Shown piece by piece: positions 12,701-23,900 of a stretch of DNA of 64,000 bases. The stretch is from NCBI GenBank assembly GCA_002118135.1, contig BDIU01000301.1:62001-126000 (forward strand), in the 5' to 3' direction. Made by a program: the position numbers and the translations under genes. Source of the stretch: Trebouxia sp. TZW2008. Lineage: Eukaryota > Chlorophyta > Trebouxiophyceae > Trebouxiales > Trebouxiaceae. A model generated the notes under the pieces. The model was given only the letters and a program-made list of their open reading frames with translations, ran no database searches and had not been told where the DNA came from. Position 1 is the first letter of the stretch; every line of letters begins with the position of its first letter.

Positions 12701-15058
12701 TCTCCTTCCTTCTGCCCACAACAGGGTGCAGCTTGCCCGGTATCACAGTATGTTTTTGGAATAAAGCTATGTGATGGGTCATCACTGTATCTGCACCACG
12801 ATTGCGTTGCGCCTTGCTCACAGAGATTAAGCATTCGCCTGCTTGCCCGAGGCTAGGCAAATGTCACAACTGCTTTGCAAGCTAGCAACAAGGTCCAGCT
12901 TACCCTGACAGCAGTGTCTTAAGCTGAAGCATTCAGAACAAGACAAGACAAGACTGTCTTGTTCCAAATGCTTTATGCTTAAGGAATTGCTGGACCCTGT
13001 TGACTGTACCAGCTCGCTCTGCACTCCAACACTGGCTCAATGCATGAAACGCATGGCATGACATCAGAGTGGGAAATGAGTGCATCAGCAGCAGATGCCA
13101 GCATAGGTTATGAATGCCGCTACTGCTTTGCAGCGCAGAAGGTGAAGTTTTGGACATAAGCCTTGTCCAAGACCAAAGTTCTGGACTGCAAAGGCAAAAC
13201 GACTAGATCCTTGCTGGCTTGCTGGACTCTTGCTGGCTTGCTGAAAACTCTAGACAGTCAAAACAAGTTGCTGCAGAGCTTGAGCTTAAGAAGGCAGCAC
13301 AGTTGTTTCCAGCCTGCACCGAGTGTAAACATTGCTTTGAGTTGATATCTGTGTGGCACAAATTGCAGCTCCTCAGGTACAACTGCAATTTGCTTCACTT
13401 GCCAAGCTGCAAAGTTTGCGTTATAGCAATTAAAGGTTCTAGACTGAACGTCATTGCTGCAGATGCAGGAGCAGCAGCAGCAGCAGCAGCCCAAGCCCTC
13501 CAGCCAAAAGAAGAAGTCTTCTCTGAACTTTATGATAACAAGGATCAGTGAGGATCAGTGAGTTTGCATTCAGGCCTCAGTGCTCCCTGTCACGAGTGCT
13601 CTGATACTCGTGACAGAGCAGAATTGCGCCCTGAGGTCATTTAGACATGAGGCACATCTCTCAACGAAACAATGTTGCTGTCCCCACAATTTGCGGCCCA
13701 TCAGCTCAAGCAGAACATGCCAAATCCGTCACCCGATCGCATCCAGCAGCAAGTTGGTGCAGGGCGACATGGTCAGTGCTGCATTTTCCCATCATGTGCG
13801 ATGCAGAAGCAGAGTAGGTGCTTCACCATACAGATGGAGGACATGCTGTCGCAAAACAATCCAGTGTTGTGGTGTACCTCATTGGCCTGTGTGGTCAGAT
13901 TTGTACCGTACTCCTCCAAAGTAGGGGTCTTGTTGCTGCCAGTGGCCCCTCCTGCCCCAGCACCAACAAGCTGCTCTTGGCTTTCACCAACCATCCGGAT
14001 CACCTGAAATACACGCTTCAAATCAGCACCAAGTGGCCTCAACACAACCATGCCAACAGGATTGACAAGGTTCACCAGCATTGACAGCCGTCACACAGGC
14101 TGACGACTTGTTGAATGCCACACATCTGTGCATGTCAGCATTGAATAGGTTTGAGACATGACACAACTGCATTGAAGACTGTCATGGTGTCTAAACAATC
14201 TGCTGATTGCCATGCAGTCTGTAGCTTGCAAAGAGGAAGACAGCTTGAGTCCTCATTGCACACGAATACTTTTGCCGACTCTTTGCAGTCGTTCATCAGG
14301 CGCTCAATAACATAGTTGACCTACCGCTGTCCTGATCTTGGATGGGTCTGCACCCAAAGTCTCCATGACCCGGGCAGCAACACCCTCACCTTCCCTTAGA
14401 AGGCCCAGCAGTATGTGCTCAGTGCCAATGTAGTTGTGTCCTGCACAAAGAATAATGAATGAGGATGCCTGCGTCAAAAAGTCATGGAGCTGTGCAGAGC
14501 TGCGATGCCAAACGCACCTAGTTGACGAGCCTCCTCCAGCGATAGCTCTAGAACTCGCTTTGCTCGGGGAGTGAAAGGGATCTCCACGGCTACAAAGCCA
14601 CTGCCACGGCCGATGATCTTTTCGACCTCGACGCGAGCGTCCTTCAAGCTGACGCCCATGCTTTTCAGCACCTTAGCGGCAATGCCAGTGGACTCTCCTA
14701 TCAAGCCAAGCAAGATCTGTTCTGTGCCGACAAAGTTGTGGCCAAGTCGTCGGGCCTCTTCTTGTGCGAGCATGACAACTTTGATGGCCTTTTCTGTGAA
14801 TCTCTCAAACATCATGCGTGTAGGAGTCACGGCCTTTGTGGTTGTTCTTGTTCTGCTGTGGATTTGGCTTTGCACTTTGCCCTGGAAAGTGGCTGCTTGG
14901 CAGCGTCCAAGTGAATCCAGGTTGCTGCATCTTCTGTAGCCTACGTATCCTGTCAATACAGCAGGTCGAGCAGCAGGCCTGGAAGCAAAAGCTACAGGCC
15001 TCCTTGTGAAAGACTGGCAGGTGGTGCTGCGAGTAGCGATCTGCGAGTTCATGGTCAT
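6717..15058 (-). CDS. clpC: Chloroplast ClpC (Hsp100/Clp AAA+ unfoldase)
   Basis: ATPase that unfolds proteins and feeds them to the stromal ClpP protease; also linked to protein import. Thirteen exons: 14518-15058, 14325-14440, 13878-14003, 12437-12622, 11985-12098, 11415-11581, 10901-11200, 10231-10409, 9688-9822, 8380-8720, 7816-8006, 7310-7442, 6717-6944. All phases agree and give 918 residues, normal for ClpC. Order: basic transit peptide (about 1-80), two ClpN repeats ([35 protein letters not shown]), AAA-1 with Walker A GEPGVGKT, the UVR region ([20 protein letters not shown]), and AAA-2 with [12 protein letters not shown], Walker [14 protein letters not shown] and [13 protein letters not shown]. 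It ends [20 protein letters not shown] plus a variable tail. The start at 15058 is one of several clustered ATGs (15073 to 15052). Introns 3, 6, 9 and 11 contain copies of neighbouring exon edges. Diverges from the NEK gene by about 310 bp. Confidence 0.97.
7721..7758 (-). repeat. Copy of ClpC exon 11 3' end inside intron 11
   Basis: The copy encodes [12 protein letters not shown], a diverged version of [11 protein letters not shown] at the true end of exon 11 (7816 onwards). It lies downstream of that exon on the coding strand. Confidence 0.7.
9360..9640 (-). repeat. Tandem copies of ClpC exon 9 3' end within intron 9
   Basis: The true exon end (9688-9755) has coding-strand GGCCAAGAAGAGGCTGTTGT. 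Near-identical copies lie at about 9372-9437 and 9570-9637, with a degraded one near 9490-9530. The copy at 9570 keeps a GT donor after GTGTTG; the copy at 9372 has lost it. All lie downstream of the exon. Confidence 0.85.
11245..11310 (-). repeat. Copy of ClpC exon 7 segment in intron 6
   Basis: Coding-strand translation reads [14 protein letters not shown], a diverged copy of [14 protein letters not shown] in exon 7. It lies upstream of the true exon and has no intact frame around it. Confidence 0.65.
12675..12740 (-). repeat. Copy of ClpC exon 4 5' end in intron 3
   Basis: Encodes [17 protein letters not shown], copying [17 protein letters not shown] at the start of exon 4 (12622). The copy lies upstream of the true exon. 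Weaker fragments of the same start appear near 12890-12910 and 12989-13012. Confidence 0.85.
13587..13616. other. Perfect 11-bp inverted repeat in ClpC intron 3
   Basis: CTGTCACGAGT, an 8-nt spacer, then ACTCGTGACAG form a perfect hairpin. No function is evident. Confidence 0.6.
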
Positions 15059-15370
15059 GATTGTGTGCATCATGTTTGCGCGCAGGTATGCACGATCTAC
15101 TGTGTTCAGCAGATCGACTGCTATTCTACAAGGCCAAGCTTCTCCAGAAGCTCCGCCTACTAAGTACTGTAAGCTGCTGCTGTCCAGATAAAAAGCTTTT
15201 AGGGCTTGGCGGTGACGTCGCCGAAGAAGAAGGGTAAACAAACGTAAGCTGAATAAGAAGAAGATGTGTTTAGCATGGTCAGTTGTTATCAGCACACTTT
15301 TCGCATAGCACACTGGCACAGCGCTAAGCTGGGCGCACAGCCGACTATCTGCGTACCTGCTGTCGGCTGA
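15059..15370. promoter_or_regulatory. Divergent promoter region of clpC and the NEK kinase
   Basis: The starts of two oppositely directed genes are only about 310 bp apart, so both promoters must lie here or overlap the first exons. I cannot point to a convincing TATA box or defined element. Confidence 0.45.
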
Positions 15371-18300
15371 ATGAGGTCAACAAAGGCTGACTTCAGCTTT
15401 GACAAGCAAGTCGGCACCGGAACGTACGGCATAGTATGGCAAACCAGACGGAAGCGAGATGGCAAAACATATGCAGTCAAAGAGCTGGACTTAAGATACC
15501 TGGAAAAGCAGGTGATTATTGTCATCGACGCCCGCAGCAGACACACGGCGCCTGCACCGCATTCAATGCCTTGTAATGCCTTGTGCTGTCCATGGCAGGA
15601 GCAAGCAGCATGTATTCAGGAAGTCAAAGTTTTGTCAAGCCTAGACTCGCCCTACATCATCAAATACTATGATTCTTTTCTTGATCAGGTTAGCTTTGCA
15701 ACTAAGATAGCGAATTGACTGCGACAAGTTGCTTTAATATAAAACCATCTACTGTCCTGAGTTCAGGGTCGGCTGCACATAGTGACTGAATTTGCCAGCA
15801 AAGGTAGCGTACAAGATCTGATTGACAGACAGAAGGTTCAAGTACCTGAGGACGTCTGCTGGAGGGTCTTTATTCAGGTGCAGTATCTTCTCTTTGCAAC
15901 GACTGCGTTGACTATCAAGAAACATATACTTACAACGAGTAGTCCTACCTCAGACTCAGCACTGTAGTCAAGAAGCAGTATTGATTCCCGATTGCATTGT
16001 CCTTACATGGAGAGTGTCCTTATGTTGACTGTCCTGATAAGTACAACTTAACGTACTTCGCTCACCAGCAAACAGGGCGCCAGAAAATTTGAACTTTGAT
16101 TGGGTTGTTTGCAGACACTTCTAGGCCTGCACCACATGCATGGCCAGGGCATTCTGCACAGGGACATCAAGTGCCTGAACCTTCTGCTGGATGCAGACAA
16201 ACAGATAAAGATAGCAGACCTTGGCATTGCTACAGTAAGCAAACCGCATTGCATCTGCATCTCATTGTTGCAAGCTGTTAGCTGCTCACTTTGTGTCTCT
16301 GATGTATAGAAGAAAAATGTAGCTGCACCAGTTGCTCTGCTGAGCTTCAAAGTTCATACCTCAGCGACCTGCTTGCCGGTCAGTAAGTGCATTTGTTTGC
16401 TTTGTACAGACATGTCTGCATTTTGCAGCACTATATGCTCGTTACCATTGCTGTGAGGTCTTCAAGGGCACAGAAGCACTGGCTTCTGGAGCCTTCTGCG
16501 GCCTACAGCAGCATTTGCAAGGGCAAAGTAACAAACGTAACAGTATGGGTTTTGTGCAGGTTTTGTCTAGCTCCAAGGGGTTTGCACAAACCCTCATTGG
16601 CACACCATATTACCTGTCCCCAGAGCTTTGTGAGGGCAAGCCATACAATGCAAAGTGCGATACATGGGCTTTAGGCATTGTTCTGTACAAATGCTGCACA
16701 GGCGTTTACCCATTCGAAGCTCAAGCTCAGGTCAGTGACCCTCTGCAGTTTGACGTAATGTTTCATAGTGGCCAGCCTCAACTACTGACTGTATGCATCA
16801 TCAGCCAGTGACACATGTTGCGCCCTGTTGGTTGGCGCTCTGCATGCGTAAGAGGGTTTCTTCTGTTCAAGCAAAACATGAGTCTCTCAGAAGGAGTTGA
16901 ACGACAAGCAGAGTGCCATAGAAGTTCATTCCGATGGGTTACAGATGACTCCCTATACACCTGTTTGTTGCTGATCAAAGCCGCATGGAACACACAGTTC
17001 TATGTGTACAAGCGTCTCTGCTGCTCTGACTTGTGGCATGCTGGTGTCAAGCAATTTTCGCATGTGCAGGCTTCTTTGCTGCTCAAGATTGTGGCATGCC
17101 AGTATAAAGCCGTTAATGGCTACAGTGCAGACCTGCACAGTGTCATCAAGCGCTGCCTCACTCAGTCTCCAGATAGAAGACCAAACACAGGTACATCTCA
17201 CAATGTATGGCATAACCTTTGTCTTTTGTCCCTTTGCCATTGCTTGTGATTGCAAGCTCAGTCCATTGCCTTTCAGCTGCATGCGTACTTGTGCTGAACA
17301 ATAAGGGTGTCTCAGCACTGCTTCTGATTGCATACGGCCAGGCATCAAGCAATGCTTTGCAACCCATCTTGACTGTCAGGCACACACCCCGCTGCACTGC
17401 TTCATCACAGCATCTCCCTGCTACACATGGTTTCAAGCAAGGCATGTTTGTCAATGCCAAATCTTACATGTGTTGCCTCAGCCACTGTCAAGTCTGCTTT
17501 TGTAATTGCTTTTTCTAAGGTAGGACATAGTATGCATCTGCTGTGGACATGTCATTGCGTAGGGGTGCATTGCCATGACTGCGAATTTTGTTGGCTGTAT
17601 TGTTGCCAGTTCCCAATTGTGGCATTTAGTCATCAAGTTCTGCCACTATTCCACATATAAATGTGTGCAGAGAGGTTGCTGAATCTGCCGGCTGTGAGAG
17701 CCAAGGCGCAGCAGCTGGGGATTGCAATTCCAGATGTGTGCAAGCCACCAGCAGTGGATCAGCTACAGGAAGACCGCACTGCTGTGCGACCTCCGTTGGC
17801 CCCAAGATACAGTCCAGGTGCTTTCCACTCTCCACGCATCAAGCCTGGCCAACCCTTAGCCGTCATGTGTAGCTATCAAGCTTTGATGTCAGATCTTACT
17901 TCGGGACCTTTTTCAGAGGTCTGATCATGCACGGGCAAACTCAATTTTAGGAGGTTTGTTGCCCGTGCATTGCATTTGTCAAGGGTGCGGCAACAGTATC
18001 TTGAACAGCACAAAGCTTCACTACACTAAGCTGCACTGCAGACTGCGGGGCAACAGAGCGCTGTCCTAGGAACTGGATCCAGAATGATGCATTGCGTGAA
18101 TGCAGATGCAATGCATTCACAACTGCAGTGTGTGCTGATGAGGTCAGAGAGGCTCACCCTGCCTGCTGCATGCAGAAAGAGCATGCAAGGGAGCAGCCCT
18201 GACAAGGGGCCCAAGCTCAGCCGGTGCTGCAAATTCTGCAGCTGACTCTTCTGATTCACCTGCCCTTCACGCTAGTGAAGTCCACTGCTACAGTGTATGA

Positions 18301-19263
18301 TGACAACGCTGAGATTGGTCTTGCCTGCTGTTGCAGAGACAGCGTGCAAGGGAGCAGCTTTCACAAGACGCCTGAGCTCGGCAAGCGCTGCACGCCATGC
18401 AGCTGACTCTCTTACACAGCTTGTGCTGTTCAATCTGTTGAAGTCCACTGCTGCAGTGTAAGATGACAATGCTCAGATTGACCCTGCCTACTATTGCAGA
18501 AACAGCGCGCAAGGGAGCAGCTCTCACAAGGCGCCCAAGCTCAGCAGGAGCTGCACGCCATGCAGCTGACTCTGTCGACACAGCTTGTGCTGTTCAACCT
18601 GGTGCAGTCCGATGCTACCGTGTATGATGACGACGCTCAGATTGACCCTGCCTACTATTGCAGAAACAGCGTGCAAGGGAGCAGCTCTCACAAGGCGCCC
18701 AAGCTCAGCAGGGGCTGCAAGCCATGCAGCTTACCCTGTTGATACAGCGTGTGCCATTCAATCTGGTGCAGTGCAGCGCCGAGCATCAGAGAGCTTGCTA
18801 GGTACTTCACATCACCGCATTGCTTGCAGCATGCCTGGAGTTTTGTCTCATTGCTTAATTTTGGTTGCAATACTCTTTCCAGGACCGTGCTGCGTTGCTG
18901 AGCACACAGAAGCACACTTCATGCTATGTGATTGAGCATCCAGCTTGCACACTGTTGACTTTGTTTAGTGCCGCTTTGCGGCCCAGCTTTGGTATAACAA
19001 CCCATTCAGACAGTGGCATAGCGCAGCTCAGCTTTGTGCATGTTGTGTCAGGACTGAGCACAATTTTTTAGGTCTACACAGTGTCAGCCTGTCTCAGTGC
19101 TGCAATGAAGTTGTTTTCACAGTGATCGACGATGCATGCAGGCAGAGGCAATTTGCTGGATGAAGAAGATAGCCATCAACAAGCAGCGCCTGTAAACCTG
19201 CCCCCAGCTTGGAGGAACAGATTAGCGGTGCTCAAGTCCCGCAGAACCAGCCAGCAGGCGTAG
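15371..19263 (+). CDS. NIMA-related (NEK) serine/threonine protein kinase
   Basis: Protein kinase of the family that controls cilia and the cell cycle in algae. Kinase exons in frame: 15371-15511, 15599-15688, 15767-15877, 16115-16234, 16560-16730, 17070-17190, 17671-17817. Motifs: glycine loop GTGTYGIVW, catalytic Lys in [11 protein letters not shown] loop [16 protein letters not shown] in place of DFG (KIADLGIA), activation segment and APE-like site GTPYYLSPE, then [15 protein letters not shown]. The DFG-to-DLG change is at a metal-binding motif but keeps the Asp. The tail is less certain: coiled-coil candidate [16 protein letters not shown] lies in a region repeated four times (18180-18760), and the last exon (from about 19141) ends [15 protein letters not shown] with TAG at 19261-19263. 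Intron 3 holds a pogo-like MITE. The kinase call is firm; tail exons between 17818 and 19141 are not resolved. Confidence 0.88.
15881..16056 (+). mobile_element. Pogo-like MITE, copy 2
   Basis: CAGTATCTTCTCTTTGCAACGACTGC, then ATTGTCCTTACATGGAGAGTG and GTCCTTATGTTGACTGTCCT, align along their length with the copy at 23109-23285. TIRs are eroded. It lies a few bases after a NEK exon donor. Confidence 0.7.
18180..18760 (+). repeat. Four tandem copies, about 163 bp, of a coiled-coil exon in the NEK gene
   Basis: The phrase GCAAGGGAGCAGC recurs near 18185, 18345, 18508 and 18672. Each copy is preceded by an acceptor-like TTGCAG or TGCAG and can encode [19 protein letters not shown]. Copies 3 and 4 are the best preserved. 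Which copy or copies are spliced cannot be told from sequence. Confidence 0.8.
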
Positions 19264-19349
19264 ACTGGTGTCGGAGCACATATGGCGTGGAAAACAAACA
19301 GCAGCAGGTTGCAGCAAGATAGGGCATGTAGCATGTATCATGCTCAAGC

Positions 19350-20115
19350 AATGCAGCATTGGCCGAGCTTTTGACTGTCCACGCAACAGACTAGTGATGC
19401 GCAAAGCTATCCACAGATGGACTACAGCAGCTAGCAAGACACAGCGCAGGAGATTTATCTGAAGCTGCCCACAGGTGGCATCAAGTGCTAGCAGGACAAA
19501 AGACGAAACCAGGATCTCCAAAGCAATGCAGCATTGGCCAGCAGACTGGGGTCAAGCTGGACCCACTGCAGCGCTGCTGAAGCTGCTCACATACAAGCAA
19601 CAGGTGCTAGCATGAACAGGTTGGTACAATGTGGCAATGCAGCATTGGCTAGCAGACCAAGGACAACTTGGATGTGTGCAGCATTATTCAAGCTGCTCAG
19701 AGATAAGCAGCAAGTGCTAGCGCATAGCAGATGGAACCGCAGCACTGGTCAACAGACTGAGCTCAAGCTGGAAGCAATGTGGCACTGCTGCAGCTGCCCA
19801 GAGGTGGTAGCAACTGCTGGCAAGACGGAGAACAGAGTGAAGGCGTCACAGCAATTCAGCATTTGGCAGTAAACTGAGGCAAAGCTGAGACCAGTGCAGC
19901 ACTGCTGAAGCTGCCAACAGCAGCTGGGCAACTGGTGCTAGCATCAACCGATGAGTTTTACAAAGTAGTGCCGCTTTGTGCAGTTTAGTAGACAGAGGCA
20001 AATGCACCACTGCCAGTGCAGCACTGCTGAGGCTACCAATCAATGGTAGCACAGGATAGCAAGATAGAGGATTGTAGTGTCTTGCCGAAGGCATGCAGTA
20101 TTGGCTAGCAGTCCT
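19350..20115. repeat. Minisatellite, about 105-120-bp unit, downstream of NEK
   Basis: At least six diverged units share GCAGCATTGGCTAGCAGAC and GTGCTAGC. The first motif recurs near 19353, 19528, 19639, 19739, 19856 and 20096; the second near 19487, 19607, 19712 and 19932. No open frame crosses the array. Confidence 0.8.
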
Positions 20116-20965
20116 GGCTGTGGGCAAGACAAGAGAGCAGCCATTGTGTGGATGCAGATCATGCAGCTATCAGCCTGCACAACGTGCGCAAGAGCACTCA
20201 CACATATATGACAACTGGCACAGTACAGCCAGTGATGCTTTTGCGCTCCTGAGAAGGTGGATTAGGGTGCTGCATTTGGGTTTAGCCGTGATTGAGATTG
20301 CCACTTGATAACCGTCATGAGACAACCAGACTTCAATGCTTGATGCTCCTTTCGACTTTCCTGTCGCATGTCCTGTCAGAAAGTTTAAGACTGCAGCTAA
20401 ATCACGCGACATTCACCAATTGAGAAGCTTTTGAGTGGTGATTCGAGGCGCCTATTGTTGACCCAGTAATTTGATTTCGCGTTTGTCATGCTCTTCTGCC
20501 TGTCTCGGAATGCTTTCGTGCAATGCTTAAATTGAATTTCGTTGTCTCTGAGTGTCAGTTACAAAACTCGTCCCATGCAACTTTGCAATGCTAAGCAATG
20601 TTTTCAGACGTCGACTTGGCCCGAATGCAATGGGTATACAGCTAAAGCCAGTTACGCGTTCTCGACTTGAACGGGTATAAAAGGTAGCCTGAAGTATGGA
20701 ACACTCCTGTTAGGCTGGTACTGAGCATTACTGGATTTCTTGGTACCTGCTAGTACGTGTTTCCTGTGCATGTAAGCAGCGAGCAGCTCCAGATGCGCAA
20801 TGCTTAGATCTGACTCAATGACAAGTGCTGGTGACATAGATGAACCTGAGACTGCAGTCCACAGAACAGAGTGAACAAAGCTTGGCACTGTGCTGCCGTG
20901 AGGCTGTTGAGAAAATTCACGAACTTTGTGTTGCGCACTGAAGGCATGATCAGATGTGGTCTTGT
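20116..20965. other. Intergenic, 3' flank of glyoxalase gene
   Basis: No gene recognised. A plus-strand GGGTATAAAAGG sits near 20671 but no plus-strand gene follows it, so it is not called as a promoter. The part next to 20965 should hold the glyoxalase 3' UTR. Confidence 0.45.
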
Positions 20966-23900
20966 TTACAGCTCTGACAAAAAGTCATTGTTGTCCACAA
21001 ACACGACCTTCCAGCCGTCAGGGTCCTCCACTGATGTGATCTTTGTTTTGAGGCCAGGCAGGGGTCCAGGCTCCCTCACCACTTTACCCCCAAGCTCCCC
21101 TGACCATGCTTTTACTGCCTCTGCTGTCTTGTACACATCCTACATTGCACAGTCAGGTTGTCATGACTGGTTGATGCCAATAAGTTGGATCCATTAGCTG
21201 CTGTGATCTTTGTTTTGAAGCCAGGCAGGCGTCCAGGCTCTCTCACCACTTTAACCCCCCAGCTCCCCTGACCATGCCTTCACTGCCTCTGCTGTCTTGC
21301 ACACATCCTGCATTACAGAGTCGCGTTGTCATGACTGGTTGATGCCAATAAGTTGGATCCATTAGCTGCTGTGATCTTTGTTTTGAGGCCAGGCAGGCGT
21401 CCAGGCTCTCTCACCACTTTAACCCCCCAGCTCCCCTGACCATGCCTTCACTGCCTCTGCTGTCTTGTATACATCCTGCATTGTGCAAAAACGCTGTCAT
21501 GACTGATTGATGCCACTAGGCTAGATTCATTCATTGCTGTGATTTTCTTATTGGAGGAGGAGGAGGGGTCCTGGCTCCCTCACCACTTTGCCTCCCAACT
21601 CCCCTGACCATGCCTGTAGTGCCTCTGCTGTCTTTTACACATCCTGGATCAAAGAACAAAAGGCGTCAGTTGGTGATGCCACCATGCTTGATATACTAGC
21701 TGATGTGCCAACTGGTCAGATCCTGCAGGACCATGGTGCTGCAGTGTTTGACACATGCTCAGACATGACTCTGTGCAGAGGTAAGCAAAACAGATGCCAA
21801 TCCCCCCCACCCCCCCCCTGCTCCCCTGACCATGCCGTCGCTGTCTCTGCTGTCTTATATACATCCTGCAGGACAGCAGTCCTGCAATTTGCCTCACCTC
21901 CCTTCATGCCCGATACCAATGGTCTAGGATAGCACAGGACCAAACCGTTGGAGACAGTTGCTTGAGTACGTACCTAGCTGGGCCTGCTGAGCCTGCCTAG
22001 CACACATCTTAGATCAATGCAGGACAGCACTGCTGCAGCTTGCTGCATTTGCTCAAACAGCCTCATACAGTCGCTGCACTTTGTGTGGAGTTGGGCAAAC
22101 CTGCTACATATCCTGCAGGGTGTTAACGCATGATGCCGTTTGTCAAGATTGGAGGATTGAGTTCTCAAGAAACCAACAACAGACCATGGACTTTTGCTGC
22201 AACAGCTTGAATACCACCATGCATTTGCAGTCATGCAAAGCGAGTTGTGACTGCGCTTTGCACAACTGCATAGCTCATCTCCAATAGTTTATGGCACATC
22301 TTGAATGGTCACCTGGGACTGTCTGAACAAGTGACACGCATCCTGCTGCTCATCAGTGCTTGACAAGTGCAAGCGTGCACTGCGCAAGACTAGCATGCTA
22401 TGGCTAACAAGCAAGGTACACTGCAAAGCTGATTTGTGTATATTCAAAGATGTATATGCAAGCAGCACACTACCTGACATGCACTGAGACAACATATGCT
22501 GATTGCTACACACGTAAAGACCTGCATGCAAACAGTACAGTAATAGGTACTGTTGCAAGCTCATAATCGTCGGAGGGCAACGCAAATGAGCATCAATCTT
22601 TGCATCTTGACAATAGCGTACTCTGAGTGGGGACAATCTGGTGTAAGACAGCAAATGCAGTCTCACACGCAAAATATTCGCACCTCAGAGCTCATGGCGA
22701 CTTGGGCGTATCCGTCTCCCTTGAAGTTGTCGTACTTGTCTTGTCCATAGTTGTATGTCAGCTCAAAGACGCAGGTCTCCTCTTCAGGCCCATACCCTAC
22801 AGCGCAAGAAACCATACGTGGCGTCACTTGTGATGTCATTGCCTCATTTTGGTTCATGTTGTCATACTTGTCTTGCCCAAAGAGTATGTCAGCTCAAAGA
22901 CGTATGTCTCCTCTTCAGGCCCATACCCTGTACCACGAGACAATGCTCTGGTGTCAATGTCATTGCTCAAAACTGTGCTATCCAGCAAAATTAGCTCATT
23001 GTTAGGCTTGAATTGTGGGTCAGCTGAAAAACAAAATTCTTGTCTTGAAGCCTGTGCCCTACACAACAGGAAACCATATTGCTGCTCCATGTCATCTGTT
23101 TACTGGAGTACAGCAAACTCTTGTTGTAACGACTGCTCTGGTTACCAAGAGTTTGTCCTTATATCAAGTCGTCCTTACTCAGAGGGACCACTGCAGTCAA
23201 AATGCAGTGATTGGTCACCAGTAGCACTGTCCTTACATTGAGACTGCCCTTACATCGAATGTCCTTACAACAAGAGTTTACTGTACATTCTTCTTGTGCA
23301 GTATGTGTGTCTTGTCATAAGGGTTTTGTTTTGATGTCAGCTCAAAGATGCAGGTCTCGTCTTCAGGCCCATGATCTGCTTCACAGGAAATCATGCACGT
23401 GTCATGAAGTTGTCACTGTTCAGGTGCAATGTTGCTGCTCAATGGTAGCGCTTCGCTTGTGGACCCAAAGTTCCTTGTGAGCTTAAAGACATCAGTCTCT
23501 GGGCAACAAGATCATGGACAGCTGCCACTGTTACTGGAAGGCAGACCATCAGCAGCAGAACAGTGCTTGATACCTATCCGTGTGTCTGTGGCAGTCACTT
23601 GATCCTGCAGATGTGAGCAGAAACAAGTGATTGCCTCAACACAGGAACTGGCATCAAGGCATGTCTCATTGCTTGATGATCTGCAAAGCCTTGAACACTT
23701 TGATTCTTTAGCTGCAGCGCTCTCTGAGGCCAATGAGAATTTGAATAGCTCCAGCGATTACTGCAATGCAGACCATCAGCAGCAAAACAGCAACTGATAC
23801 CTATGCCTGTGTCTCTGTGGCAGTCACCTTATCCTGCAGATGTGAGCAGAAAAAGGCGATTGCCTCCAAACACGAACTGGTACCAGGCATGAGTCGTTGC

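Noticed and set aside
13219..13551. Plus-strand open frame with Ala/Gln repeats inside ClpC intron 3, including an ATG-led 33-codon frame at 13463 ([19 protein letters not shown])
   Set aside because: It depends on a GCA microsatellite, has no family similarity and lies antisense in an intron. A nested gene cannot be excluded but is not supported.
20665..20690. TATAAAAG motif as a plus-strand promoter
   Set aside because: No plus-strand gene follows; the next gene is the minus-strand glyoxalase, whose 3' end lies there.
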